A stretch of DNA of 64,000 nucleotides from Caldimonas caldifontis (GCF_002930615.1 NZ_PSNX01000015.1:124001-188000), one strand, 5' to 3'; counted from the first letter of the stretch, positions 38,126-47,305 are shown. Numbers and translations are program-made. Notes: generated by a model from the letters alone, not told the origin.

Positions 38126-38824
38126 TCAAGCTCGCTGGCGCTCGCTGGCATACACGGCCGCCTGAACGCGCGAACTGAGGCCCAGCTTGCGCAGGATGTG
38201 CTGCACGTGGATCTTGACCGTGGTCTCGGCGATGCCCAGCTCGCGGGCGATCTCCTTGTTGCTGGCACCTCGCGCGATGAGGCTCAGGATCTCGCGCTCG
38301 CGCGGTGAGAGGCTGTCCAGCGGCTCGGGCGGCACCTCGGCCGTCGTCGGGGCGGCCGCAGGCGCGGCATGTAGGGCCTGGAAGGCGGCCACGAGCTTGG
38401 CCGTGAGTTCGGGGCTCACGACCGACTCCCCCGCCACCGTGCGCTCGATGGCGCGCACGAGGTCGGGGCCGTCGATGGTCTTGAGCACATAGCCCCGCGC
38501 CCCGGCCTTCAGCGCGGCCGACAGGTCCTGCTCGTCTTCACTCACGGTGAGCATCAGCACCTGCGCCCCGGGGGCCACCTCCCGCAGCCCGGCCAGGGCA
38601 TCCACACCCTTCACGCCCGGCAGGTGGTTGTCGAGCAGGATGAGATCGGGTTGAAGTTCGCGTGCACGGCGCTGGGCCTCGCTGGCATCGCCGGCCTCGC
38701 CCACGACTCGCAGACGGTCCTCCAGACCGAGCAAGGCCACCAGCCCGCGACGAAAGAGCACGTGGTCATCAACAACCAGCAGGCGGATGGGAGACGTGTT
38801 GTCGGACATGGGCAATGGGTGCAT
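38126..38824 (-). CDS. narL: Nitrate/nitrite response regulator NarL
   Basis: The protein has an N-terminal receiver ('LILLDNHLPGVKG' with the phospho-acceptor aspartate) and a C-terminal LuxR-type helix-turn-helix ('LSPREREILSLIARGASNKEIARELGIAETTVKIHVQHIL', here split by its helices). The ATG at 38824 overlaps the narX stop (ATGA); the in-frame ATG at 38809 fits the family N-terminus better, and either is possible. Phosphorylated by NarX, it should control the nar operon. Confidence 0.93.
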   Translation of the reverse strand: MHPLPMSDNTSPIRLLVVDDHVLFRRGLVALLGLEDRLRVVGEAGDASEAQRRARELQPDLILLDNHLPGVKGVDALAGLREVAPGAQVLMLTVSEDEQDLSAALKAGARGYVLKTIDGPDLVRAIERTVAGESVVSPELTAKLVAAFQALHAAPAAAPTTAEVPPEPLDSLSPREREILSLIARGASNKEIARELGIAETTVKIHVQHILRKLGLSSRVQAAVYASERQRA

Positions 38825-40716
38825 CAGGCCGCCAGGGCCTGTGTCGATGTCGTGGGCAGCGTCAGGGTCACGCGGGTGCCCTGTCCGGGCTCGGCCTGCA
38901 CCGCCACAGTGGCGCCGATGCGGGCCGCACGTTCGCGCATGATGTGCAGGCCGACATGGGTCTCGTCCAGGTGCTGGCCGTTCGCGTCGAAGCCGACGCC
39001 GTCGTCACGCACCGTGAAGCGCCAGACCGGCGCCTGCTCCACGTCCACCCACACTTCACGGGCATGCGCGTGCTTGCGCACATTGGACAAGGCTTCCTGC
39101 ACCACATGCAGCACCTGGATCTGCACATCGGCATCCAGGGGCAGGCCATGGCCGTGCATCGCCAGGTGAGCGCGCAGGCCGCTCTGGTGTTCGAACTTCT
39201 GCAAGGTGGTGCGCAAGGCCGGCTCGATGCTTTCGCCATTGGCACGGGTGCGGAAATGCAGCAGCAGTTCACGCACGTCGTTGTAGCTCTCGCGCACACC
39301 GGCATCGAGCTCACTCAGCACCCGCTCGACGCCAGGATCGTCGCCGCGCCGCATGGCGTCACGCAGCAACTGGACCTGGATCTTCAGGAAGGCCAGCGAC
39401 TGGGCAATGGAGTCATGCAGTTCCTGCGCCAGCAGGCTGCGTTCCTGGGCCACGGCCGCCTCCTTGCCCAGCGCCTCGGCCCGCAGGCCCTCCATCGCGC
39501 CAGCCAGGTGGGCCGCCAGGGCTTCCAGCAAGGATCGTTCATCGGCGCCCAGGGCCGTCTCTTCCCGGAAGAAGAGGTCCACTTCGCCCAGCAGGCGATG
39601 CTGCAGGCGCACCGGCACCGACACCAGGGTCTGGTAGCCCGCCTGGGCGCAATGATCGAGCACCGGCTGCGCCACGTTGGCCGGACGCAGCTGAATGGGA
39701 ATCACGCGAGTCGTCGCGCCTTCCAGGGCCTGGCCGCAATGGCAGCTCCCGGTCTGAACGCACTGCTCCTGTTCCGTCATGAAGTGAGGCAGGCAGTCAC
39801 CCGCCAGCAGGAGGTAGCGCTGGTTGGCCTCATCCGACCAGCGCACAGCCACCGCATCGGCCCGCGCGATGCGCCGCACCTGCTGCGCGAAGCGCCGGGC
39901 CAGTTCATCAAGCGTGGTGGCCTCAGCCATCATGGCGCTGGTTTCGTACAACGCGGCCAGGCGCTCGCGCTGCTGCTGCAACCGCGCCGTCTTCTCGGCC
40001 ACCTTGTTCTCGAGGTTGGCATACAAGGCCTGCAGGGTCTCGGCCATGCGGTTGAAGCCTTGGGCCAGATGGTCGAACTCGGCGCTGGATCGTTCCTCCA
40101 CGCGCACGGCGAAATCCTGGGCCTGCACCTGCTGCAGACCGCGCTGCAGACGGTTCACCGGGTTGAGCACCAGGAGGTAGCCCGCATACAGCATCGCAAT
40201 GCCCACCGCCAGCGCCAGGGCCAGAATGCCCAGCTGCACGGCATGCAAGATGGCGGTCCACAGCGAGAGCTGGTACTCGATGCCGGCCACCAATCCATCG
40301 ATGGCAGCCACGAAGCGATCCACCTCCTCGGTGTTGCCGGAAGGCTGCACCCCGGTTCTCCAGTGCTCGCGCAGGAGCATCCACTGGCTCTGAACGGACT
40401 CGAAACTCTCACGCGTGGCCTCGCTCCAGGGCACGAACAGCGGGCGCGAAGGATCGCCCGTGCGCAGCAGCGCCAGCCCCTCGTCGAAGCGCTGCAGCCG
40501 GGCCTCGATCTGGGCGGCCGGCACCTGGCGCTCGACCTCCAGCGCCAGCTGGTAGCTCTTCATGCGCAGCCGCCCCGCCTCATTGACGGCCGCAGCACCG
40601 CCCTCGATCTGCCAGGTGATCCACAGCGTCAGGCCAATGGACGTGAGCGCAGCCAGCAGGAAGCCCGTGCACAGCAGCACGAGCTTGGTGGACAAGGTCC
40701 AGGAGCGGTGTCTCAT
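38824..40716 (-). CDS. narX: Nitrate/nitrite sensor histidine kinase NarX
   Basis: The 630-residue kinase has membrane helix 1 (about 11-34), the nitrate-binding P-box 'NEAGRLRMKSYQLA' (residues 45-58), a periplasmic domain, membrane helix 2 (about 158-184), HAMP, a cysteine-containing central module ('CVQTGSCHCGQAL') and a HisKA_3 core with H434 ('AQELHDSIAQSL'). It senses nitrate in the periplasm and phosphorylates NarL. An FNR-type promoter upstream predicts transcription starting at the A of the ATG, so the message may be leaderless; no ribosome binding site is seen. Confidence 0.94.
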   Translation of the reverse strand: MRHRSWTLSTKLVLLCTGFLLAALTSIGLTLWITWQIEGGAAAVNEAGRLRMKSYQLALEVERQVPAAQIEARLQRFDEGLALLRTGDPSRPLFVPWSEATRESFESVQSQWMLLREHWRTGVQPSGNTEEVDRFVAAIDGLVAGIEYQLSLWTAILHAVQLGILALALAVGIAMLYAGYLLVLNPVNRLQRGLQQVQAQDFAVRVEERSSAEFDHLAQGFNRMAETLQALYANLENKVAEKTARLQQQRERLAALYETSAMMAEATTLDELARRFAQQVRRIARADAVAVRWSDEANQRYLLLAGDCLPHFMTEQEQCVQTGSCHCGQALEGATTRVIPIQLRPANVAQPVLDHCAQAGYQTLVSVPVRLQHRLLGEVDLFFREETALGADERSLLEALAAHLAGAMEGLRAEALGKEAAVAQERSLLAQELHDSIAQSLAFLKIQVQLLRDAMRRGDDPGVERVLSELDAGVRESYNDVRELLLHFRTRANGESIEPALRTTLQKFEHQSGLRAHLAMHGHGLPLDADVQIQVLHVVQEALSNVRKHAHAREVWVDVEQAPVWRFTVRDDGVGFDANGQHLDETHVGLHIMRERAARIGATVAVQAEPGQGTRVTLTLPTTSTQALAA

Positions 40717-40722
40717 GGCGCC

Positions 40723-40764
40723 ACTCTAGGCAAGGCAGCACCCGCATGGCTTGACTCAGATCAA
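40723..40764 (-). promoter_or_regulatory. Predicted class II FNR/Anr promoter of narXL
   Basis: TTGACTCAGATCAA at 40751-40764 matches the FNR consensus at 9 of 10 positions, the best box in the window. On the minus strand TAGAGT lies at 40728-40723, centres 32 bp apart. The predicted start is 40716, the first base of the narX ATG. Confidence 0.65.
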
Positions 40765-40779
40765 GCCGTCAAGCCCTCG

Positions 40780-41088
40780 TCAGGCGGAGCCCGATTTCCC
40801 CAGCAGGGTGAAGTGCTCCACCTGGGGCGGCGAGGCGAAGAAGGGCCCCACGATGGCCCGCCACTGGGCAAAGGCCTCCGACTGGCGGAAGTCCACCGTG
40901 TGGTTCTCCAGCGTGTCCCAGAAGATCATCAGCAGGTAGCGCTCGGGCGACTCCATGCCCTTGTTGACCTTGTAGCCGCGGAAGCCCTTCGAATGGGCGA
41001 TCACGGTGTCCAGCCCCCGCTGGATGGCCTCGTCGAAAGCGGCCTGCTGGCCGGGATGGATGCGGATGTCGGCGACTTCGAGGATCAT
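40780..41088 (-). CDS. ABM-family (antibiotic biosynthesis monooxygenase-like) small protein
   Basis: The 102-residue single ferredoxin-like domain reads 'MILEVADIRIHPGQQAAFDEAI' and 'YLLMIFWDTLENHTVDFRQS', the ABM dimeric alpha-beta barrel pattern. Members include quinol monooxygenases and haem-degrading enzymes, but many have no known activity. It precedes narX by 63 bases on the same strand. Any link to nitrate sensing is only positional. Confidence 0.8.
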   Translation of the reverse strand: MILEVADIRIHPGQQAAFDEAIQRGLDTVIAHSKGFRGYKVNKGMESPERYLLMIFWDTLENHTVDFRQSEAFAQWRAIVGPFFASPPQVEHFTLLGKSGSA

Positions 41089-41123
41089 GCGGGGCTCCGG
41101 GGTGACAAGCCGCCCATCTTAGG

Positions 41124-42959
41124 TCACCACGCGTCCACGTAACGACCGCCCGGCTCGCCCACCTTCGCCGAGGCCAGCCCCCGCGCCAGCCAGTCGCGCG
41201 TGTCGGCCGGGTCGATCACCGTGTCGATCTCCAGCGTCTGCGCGATGTTCAGCGCCGCGCCACGGGCCACCTGTTCGGCCAGCAGGCGCTCGAAGAGGGC
41301 CTCGCGTGCCGGGCCTTCGGGCTGGGCCTCCAGCTCCTTGCGGTAGCCCAGGCGCACCGCACCCTCCAGGCCCATGGCCCCGAACTCGCCGGTGGGCCAG
41401 GCGGCCGTGGCCATGGGCGCATGCAGACTGCCGCCGGCCAGGGCCATCGCCCCCAGGCCGTAGGCCTTGCGCAGCACCACGGCCAGCCAGGGCACGCGCT
41501 TGCGCGCCGCAGCCAGGAAGAGCCGGCTCACGTGGCGCACCTGGGCCTGGGCTTCGGCCTGCGGGCCCACCAGGAAGCCCGGGGTGTCGATGAGCGAGAC
41601 GATGGGCAGGCCGTGCACGTCGCACAGCTGCACGAAGCGCGCGGCCTTGTCGGCGGCGTCAGCGTCGATGGCGCCGCCCAGGTGGCCTGGGTTGCTGGCC
41701 AAGAGGCCGACCGGGCGGCCTTCGATGCGGGCCAGGGCGGTGAGCACACTGCGGCCAAACCCCTCGCGCAACTCCAGCAGCGAACCGGCATCGGCCACAC
41801 CGCGCATCACGGCACGCACGTCATAGGCCCGCACGCGGCTCTCGGGCACGGCCTCGCGCAGGGCCAGCGGGTCGATCCAGTCCCATTCGCTGACCCGGCC
41901 CTGGAAGAAGGACAGGTAGTGGCGCGCTGCGTGCACCGCGGCCGCCTCGTCTTCGACCAGCACATCGATCACGCCATTGCGCGACTGGATCTCGCTCGGC
42001 CCGATCTCCTCGGGGCGGTAGACGCCCAGGCCACCCCCTTCGATCATGGCGGGCCCCCCCATGCCGATGTTGCTGCTGCGGGTGGCGATGATCACGTCGC
42101 AGCAGCCCAGCAAGGCCGCGTTGCCAGCAAAGCAGCGTCCGGCGGCGATGCCCACCACCGGCACCTGGCCCGACAGCCGGGCGTGGCTGGCGAAGGTGGA
42201 CAGGTGCAACCCAGCCACCACCGGCCAGTCGGTGTCACCCGGGCGGCCACCGCCGCCCTCGGCAAACAGCACCACCGGCAGCCGCTGCTCGAGCGCCACG
42301 CCCAGCAGGCGGTCGGTCTTCTGGTGGTTGCGCGCGCCCTGGGTGCCGGCCAGCACGGTGGCGTCGTAGGCCATCACCACGCAGCGCGACGCCTCTTCGC
42401 CGAACCACGCGCTGTTGACCGAGCCGATGCCGGTGACGATGCCGTCGGCGGGTGTATGGCGCTGCAGGTCGTCGAGGCTGCGACGGCTGCTCTGCGCGGC
42501 AATGGCCAACGCGCCGTACTCCACGAAGCTGCCTGGGTCGCACAGGTCGGCGATGTTCTCGCGCGCGGTGCGCAGGCCCAGCGCATGGCGCCGGGCCACG
42601 GCCTCGGGGCGGGCAGCGTCCTCGGTGAGCGAGTGGCGATCGAACAGGGCCTGGAGGTCGGCGCGCGGGCCCGTGTGGGCGGCCGGCACGTCCGTCGCCA
42701 CGTCGCTTTCGGCCAATGCAGCGCCGCCGTCACCGACCGGTCCCAGCCGCAGCAGGGCATCGCCTTCGGCCACGAGGTCGCCCACGGTCACGAGCCACTC
42801 GTGCACCACGGCGTCGGCCGGCGCGCAGATCTCGTGCTCCATCTTCATCGCTTCGAGCACCAGCAGCGGCTGGCCGGCGCGCACGGGCTCGCCGGGCCGG
42901 ACGAGGAATTCCACCAGCGTGGCACTGGTGGGGGCATGCAGGAAGGAGGTGACACTCAT
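41124..42959 (-). CDS. Biotinyl domain fused to an acyl-CoA carboxyltransferase
   Basis: Residues 1-75 are a biotinyl carrier domain with the biotin lysine K39 in 'LEAMKMEH'. The remaining 530 residues are a carboxyltransferase of the propionyl/methylcrotonyl-CoA type, with both halves of the crotonase fold ('GIAAGRCFAGNAAL', 'SLIDTPGFLVGPQAEA', 'AYGLGAMALAGG'). It would transfer carboxyl from biotin to an acyl-CoA. The biotin carboxylase half is not encoded nearby. Carrier at the N-terminus of the transferase is an uncommon order. The acyl substrate is unknown. Confidence 0.85.
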   Translation of the reverse strand: MSVTSFLHAPTSATLVEFLVRPGEPVRAGQPLLVLEAMKMEHEICAPADAVVHEWLVTVGDLVAEGDALLRLGPVGDGGAALAESDVATDVPAAHTGPRADLQALFDRHSLTEDAARPEAVARRHALGLRTARENIADLCDPGSFVEYGALAIAAQSSRRSLDDLQRHTPADGIVTGIGSVNSAWFGEEASRCVVMAYDATVLAGTQGARNHQKTDRLLGVALEQRLPVVLFAEGGGGRPGDTDWPVVAGLHLSTFASHARLSGQVPVVGIAAGRCFAGNAALLGCCDVIIATRSSNIGMGGPAMIEGGGLGVYRPEEIGPSEIQSRNGVIDVLVEDEAAAVHAARHYLSFFQGRVSEWDWIDPLALREAVPESRVRAYDVRAVMRGVADAGSLLELREGFGRSVLTALARIEGRPVGLLASNPGHLGGAIDADAADKAARFVQLCDVHGLPIVSLIDTPGFLVGPQAEAQAQVRHVSRLFLAAARKRVPWLAVVLRKAYGLGAMALAGGSLHAPMATAAWPTGEFGAMGLEGAVRLGYRKELEAQPEGPAREALFERLLAEQVARGAALNIAQTLEIDTVIDPADTRDWLARGLASAKVGEPGGRYVDAW

Positions 42960-43016
42960 GGCGTGATCGTCGTGGGGCAGGTCCTGCTTTATCCCCCCGG
43001 ACGCAGGCCTTGTCCG

Positions 43017-43853
43017 TCACCCAGGTGACGCCGCCATCACCTCGCGCAGCACCGTGGCCGTGGCCTCGTCGGCCGGGAAGAAGGTTTCCAGGGCCAGCTC
43101 CGACAGCGTGATGTCCACCGGCGTGCCGAACACGGTGATGGTGCTGATGAAGGACAGGCGACCCCAGGGACTTTGCACTTCAAACGGCACCACCACGCTG
43201 GCCTCGGGCGCCAGCGGCCCGTCGGTGACCGGGGCCTCGGGCGCCGGCAGGGCGTGCAGCGACTCGGCCAGCGCCACCAGCTCCGGGTCGCCACTGGCTT
43301 CGATCTGGCGCTGCAGGCGCTCGAGCAGGTGGTGGCGCCACACCCCCAGGTTGACGATGTGCGGCGCCAGGCCCTGCGGGTCCAGGCTCAGGCGCAGCAC
43401 GTTCACCGGGCCGTCCAGCGTCAGACCCAGACTCTGCAGGAACAGGGGCACGGCCCGGTTGCACGACACGAGGTTCCAGTAGCGGTCCACCAGCAGCGCC
43501 GGATAGGGCTCGTGGCCCTTGAGCACCGCCTCCAGCGCCTGTCGCGCCGCCGCCAGGGCCGGATCGTCGAGCGAGCGCTGGCGGTACAGCGGCGCATAGC
43601 CCGCCGCCACCAGCAGCGCGTTGCGCTCGCGCAGCGGCACGGCCAGGCGCTCGGCCAGGCGCAGCACCATGGCCCGGCTGGGCAGGGCCCGGCCGGTTTC
43701 CATGTAGCTCAGGTGGCGCGTGGAAATATCGGCCTGGGTGGCCAGGTCGAGCTGCGACAGGTGGCGCTGCTGGCGCCAGTGGCGCAGCAGGTCGCCCACG
43801 TCGGCGCGCGCGGCTTTGGGCTGGCCGCCCAGCGAGGCAGGGGTGCGTGTCAT
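43017..43853 (-). CDS. XRE-family regulator with MmyB-like ligand-binding domain
   Basis: The 278-residue protein has an N-terminal helix-turn-helix ('LRHWRQQRHLSQLDLATQADISTRHLSYMETGR', about residues 22-54) and a C-terminal MmyB-like domain ('PYPALLVDRYWNLVSCN', 'STITVFGTPVDITLSELALETFFPAD'). Such regulators often act on a divergently transcribed neighbour, here the four-helix membrane protein at 43971. I chose ATG 43853 over the longer frame. The MmyB domain is proposed to bind fatty acids. Confidence 0.85.
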   Translation of the reverse strand: MTRTPASLGGQPKAARADVGDLLRHWRQQRHLSQLDLATQADISTRHLSYMETGRALPSRAMVLRLAERLAVPLRERNALLVAAGYAPLYRQRSLDDPALAAARQALEAVLKGHEPYPALLVDRYWNLVSCNRAVPLFLQSLGLTLDGPVNVLRLSLDPQGLAPHIVNLGVWRHHLLERLQRQIEASGDPELVALAESLHALPAPEAPVTDGPLAPEASVVVPFEVQSPWGRLSFISTITVFGTPVDITLSELALETFFPADEATATVLREVMAASPG

Positions 43854-43970
43854 GGCGGCAAGCTTAGCCGCCCTCGCGTGCACCGCACATGACCTCGGAG
43901 GTCATCGACGCCATGCCCTCACCGGGCAGAGGATGACGGCACCGATTCATCCACCCACAGGAGCCTCGCC

Positions 43971-44393
43971 ATGTCGACCCTTGCTGCCACGTCCCACACC
44001 TCCACCCCCGCTTCTGGCGCCGGCCTGCTGCGCCTTGGCCTCGGCCTCGATGCGGCCGCCACCGTCGCCTTCGCGCCGCCGCTGGCCTTTGCCTCGGGCT
44101 GGCTGTCCGGGCTGTTCGGTCTGCCCGAGATGCTGCTGATGGGTGCCGGCTTCTTCCTGCTGCTGTGGGCTGCCTTCCTGATCTGGGCCGCGCGCCAGCG
44201 CGTGCCGTCGCGCCGCATGGTGTGGACCGTGCTCGTCGTCAACACCCTGTGGGTGATCGACACCGCCGTGCTGTGGGCCAGCGGCTGGGTGCAACCCACG
44301 CTCTGGGGCGAAGCCTTCCTGGCGGTGAACGTGGTGGGCGTGTCGGCCTTCACGGCGCTGCAGTACCTCGGCCTGCGGCGGATGGGGCGCTGA
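43971..44393 (+). CDS. Four-helix hypothetical membrane protein (140 aa)
   Basis: CAGGAG precedes the ATG. Four hydrophobic helices follow a 20-residue polar start; 'RRMVWTVLVVNTLWVIDTAVL' is typical. No characterised family is recognised. Its divergent position to the XRE/MmyB regulator suggests it is the regulated target. Confidence 0.72.
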   Translation: MSTLAATSHTSTPASGAGLLRLGLGLDAAATVAFAPPLAFASGWLSGLFGLPEMLLMGAGFFLLLWAAFLIWAARQRVPSRRMVWTVLVVNTLWVIDTAVLWASGWVQPTLWGEAFLAVNVVGVSAFTALQYLGLRRMGR

Positions 44394-44424
44394 CGCCCTG
44401 GCGCGGGGCGTGTAGATTCGCGGC

Positions 44425-44871
44425 ATGCCCCGCCGCCGCATCCTCCTCACCACCCTGGCCCTCGCGCCCTTCTCGCCCTTCTTCCTCGCCGCCTGCAGCC
44501 GCCCCGACCCCGAGCGCCAGATTCACGCGGCCCTCGGCGAGATGGAGGCCGCCATCAAGGCCAGGAACAACGGCGACTTCATGTCGCATGTCGCCGACGA
44601 CTTCCAGCGCCCCGGCCAGGGCCTCGACCGCGCCGGCCTGCGCCAGCTCTTCACCGGCCTCGTGCTGCGCTACCCCACCATCGTGCTGGTGGTCACCGTG
44701 AACGAAGTGCGCGTGACCGGCACCACCGCCACTGCGCGCCTGACCGTATTGGCCACTGGCGGTCAGGGTGTGCTGCCGGAGACCGGCCAGGCCTGGGAGG
44801 TGAACACCGACTGGCGGTTGGAGGGCAGCCAGTGGAAGTTGTTCGCGGCAGACTGGCGCGGGCAGTTGTAG
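44425..44871 (+). CDS. Lipoprotein with NTF2-like domain
   Basis: The 148-residue product has a lipoprotein signal ending in the lipobox LAAC at about residues 21-24. The mature part looks like an NTF2/SnoaL fold ('EMEAAIKARNNGDFMSHVADDF', 'DWRLEGSQWKLFAADWRG'). It is probably anchored in the envelope; function unknown. It lies 31 bases after the membrane-protein gene on the same strand. Confidence 0.75.
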   Translation: MPRRRILLTTLALAPFSPFFLAACSRPDPERQIHAALGEMEAAIKARNNGDFMSHVADDFQRPGQGLDRAGLRQLFTGLVLRYPTIVLVVTVNEVRVTGTTATARLTVLATGGQGVLPETGQAWEVNTDWRLEGSQWKLFAADWRGQL

Positions 44872-44884
44872 GGTGCGGTTGCAG

Positions 44885-44906
44885 GGGTACCTGAGGCCAA
44901 GTACCC
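44885..44906. repeat. Inverted repeat after the lipoprotein gene
   Basis: GGGTAC (44885-44890) and GTACCC (44901-44906) flank ten bases just after the lipoprotein stop. It may be a weak terminator hairpin; there is no T-tract. The rest of the gap to 45095 holds no recognised gene. Confidence 0.35.
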
Positions 44907-45095
44907 TCTGAGGCACGCGGCCCTGGACCGCCTGAAGTCCAGACCGCTCGACCGGCGCGGTGGCATCCGCGCAGCGGTCCGTACTTCCACTTCCGCACCT
45001 GCGACGTCACGACGCCATCGACCCACCTCACCGATGGGTTCTCCGTCGGTCTTGCGAGCCCCATCGACTTCACGCATGACCGCGCGCTCGAAGGT

Positions 45096-46241
45096 CTAAC
45101 CGATCAGCCGCCCATCGCGCCCCAGCAGCACCTGGGTGACGTAGCGGCTGCCACGGTTGGAGGCCGCATCGAACCCGATGCTGTACCCCCCGAGCTCGAG
45201 GCCGGGGCGGCGCCGGGCCAGCTCGTAGAGACTGGCGCGGGTGATCGGCGAGGCCTCCGCGCCGGCCAGCAGCGCCTGCGTGTAGCGGCCCACCACAAAG
45301 CCGGCCAGGCTCAGGGGCGAGGGGGTCTCCTCGTACAGGGTCTTCAGCGCGGCCCGGTACTCACGCGCGAACGGTGCGGTGTGGGTCTGCGGGTTGGGCA
45401 CCACCTGCGTCAGCACCACGGGCACGGTGCCGGTGGCGCCCAGTTCGGTCAAGGTGGTGAGATCGGTCTCGCCCAGCGTGATGACATAGCGCTGCAGCTT
45501 GCGTTCGGCCAGGCCGCGCACGAAGCGGGCGAGTTCGATGGAGCCCCCGACGAACAGGAAGATCGCCGGCGGATTGGCGGGCAGTGATGCAACCAGCTGC
45601 TCGACGTTGCCCGCGGGCGCCACGAAATCACGGGGCTGCACGCCGATGCGCCGCACGGCCGACTGCACGTCGGCCTGGACCTGCTGCTGCAAGGCAGGTG
45701 TTGCATACACCAGCCCGAGTTCGCGCACACCGACGGTCTCCAGGCTGCGCAGGGCATGACGGATCTGCGCCTCCCGCGAGGCAAAGAGCTTGACCACGCC
45801 CGGCTCGTCGTCGAAGCGGGCATCGGCGATCCAGGGGCCCAGGTGCGCGATCTGCAGGCCCTCGGCACGGATGGCCTCGGCACAGCGCAGGGCCAGCCGC
45901 TCTCCCGCCGTCCCCACGAGCCCCACCACGGCGGGGTCGGATCGCAAGGTGGCCAGCAGCGACCTGAGCGAAGCCTCCGAGCCGTCCATGGGGAAGGGCC
46001 GCAGGTCGCTCAGGCGCGTGGCGGAGGCCTGAAGCGCCAGCCGCACGCCGCTGCTGTAGTCACGGGAGATTTCCTGCTGGTCCGTCGAGGTATCGACGCA
46101 TTGGAGCAGGACAGGGTTGGAAGTGCCCGGCCTGGTCGGAGGTCTGCGCTGGGCCGACACGGCCGCGGGCACGGCAAGGGCCGCGATGGAAGAAAGCGCC
46201 ATCGCTGCAAAACGACGGCGCCCAGGGCGATGACACGACAC
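45096..46241 (-). CDS. Periplasmic ABC substrate-binding protein (branched-chain amino-acid type)
   Basis: The 381-residue protein has an N-terminal signal with arginines ('GRRRFAAMALSSIAALAVP') and a type 1 periplasmic binding fold of the LivJ/Peripla_BP_6 kind ('YSSGVRLALQASA', 'VGLVGTAGERLALRCAEA', 'PLSLAGFVVGRYTQALLAG'). No permease or ATPase genes lie nearby, so it is an orphan binding protein, perhaps serving a sensor or a distant transporter. The start is GTG 46241; ATG 46202 would lose the arginines. Confidence 0.78.
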   Translation of the reverse strand: MSCHRPGRRRFAAMALSSIAALAVPAAVSAQRRPPTRPGTSNPVLLQCVDTSTDQQEISRDYSSGVRLALQASATRLSDLRPFPMDGSEASLRSLLATLRSDPAVVGLVGTAGERLALRCAEAIRAEGLQIAHLGPWIADARFDDEPGVVKLFASREAQIRHALRSLETVGVRELGLVYATPALQQQVQADVQSAVRRIGVQPRDFVAPAGNVEQLVASLPANPPAIFLFVGGSIELARFVRGLAERKLQRYVITLGETDLTTLTELGATGTVPVVLTQVVPNPQTHTAPFAREYRAALKTLYEETPSPLSLAGFVVGRYTQALLAGAEASPITRASLYELARRRPGLELGGYSIGFDAASNRGSRYVTQVLLGRDGRLIG

Positions 46242-46335
46242 GATGACAGCGAAAGTGAGACTGTCAGCAGTGTGGCGTCAGCGTGTGTATCCGGTGTGAC
46301 AGTCCTGGAGGCAGCTCACGGGCCCCAAGACTGCT

Positions 46336-47232
46336 TCACCCCCGCCCCAACCCCTGCTTCGCCGCCCCCACCACCACCCGGGTCAGCCCCTCCAGCAGGG
46401 ATGAAGCCGCCCGGGCCTCGTGCCAGTAGAGGGGCACGTCCAGCGGGGTGTGGGGCACCAGCTCCACGAGCGAGCCGTCGTCGAGGTGGGGCTGGATCAG
46501 CGCCTGCGGGTGCAGGCCCCAGCCCATGCCGGCCAGCGCGGCCGTGACAAAGGCCTGGGACGACGGCAGGGTGTGACGGGGCAGCTCCACATGACGGCGG
46601 CACTGGCGGCGCACCCAACGGGCCTGCAGATCATCCTTGGCGCTGAAGAGCAGGCTGGGGGCCCTCGCCAAGGCACCGGCGCTCACGCCATCGGGAAAGT
46701 GCCGAGCAACAAAGCGGGGGCTCGCCGCGGCACGGTAGCGCATCGCCCCCAGGGCCCGGCTGTTGCAGCCGGTGGCCGGGCGGGCCGTGGCGGAGACGGC
46801 GGCCAGCACGGCGCCGCTGCGCAGCCATTCGGCCGTGTGGCCTTCGTCGTCCACCGCCACATCCATCAGCACCGGCGCCTCGGCGGCAAAGGCCGCGAGA
46901 GCGGGCGCGAACCAGGTGGCCAGGCTGTCGGCGTTCACCGCAATGGGCAACCGCACACGGGTGTGGCCCTGCGGGTCGAGCGTGGGCAGCGTACCGCGCA
47001 GTTCGTGTTCGAGCAGCCGCACGCGATCGAGGTGCTGGCACAGCCGCCGGCCAGTTTCGGTGGGCTGGCAGGGCTGGCCCCGCACCACGAGGGCGCAGCC
47101 CATGCGTTCTTCCAGCAGCCGCACGCGCTGCGACACGGCCGACGGGGTCACGTGCAGGGCCCGGGCGGCACGCTCGAAGCTGCCTTCGCGCACCACGGCG
47201 GCCAGGGCAGCCAGGGCGGAGTAGTCGATCAT
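46336..47232 (-). CDS. argP: LysR-type regulator ArgP (IciA)
   Basis: The 298-residue regulator has an N-terminal winged helix ('MIDYSALAALAAVVREGSFE', 'ALHVTPSAVSQRVRLLEERM') and the ArgP effector domain. ArgP senses lysine and arginine and activates a divergent exporter gene. The lysE gene starts 73 bases away on the other strand, which confirms the call. Confidence 0.9.
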   Translation of the reverse strand: MIDYSALAALAAVVREGSFERAARALHVTPSAVSQRVRLLEERMGCALVVRGQPCQPTETGRRLCQHLDRVRLLEHELRGTLPTLDPQGHTRVRLPIAVNADSLATWFAPALAAFAAEAPVLMDVAVDDEGHTAEWLRSGAVLAAVSATARPATGCNSRALGAMRYRAAASPRFVARHFPDGVSAGALARAPSLLFSAKDDLQARWVRRQCRRHVELPRHTLPSSQAFVTAALAGMGWGLHPQALIQPHLDDGSLVELVPHTPLDVPLYWHEARAASSLLEGLTRVVVGAAKQGLGRG

Positions 47233-47305
47233 TGATTTAGAAAAACTTCATCAGATTCAGAAGATGTAGTTTGTCTAAACCACTCGTCACGGGCAAGCTG
47301 TCGAC

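Noticed and set aside
44693-45077. Two minus-strand open frames after the lipoprotein gene
   Set aside because: No ribosome binding site, no family similarity, and part of each is antisense to the lipoprotein gene.
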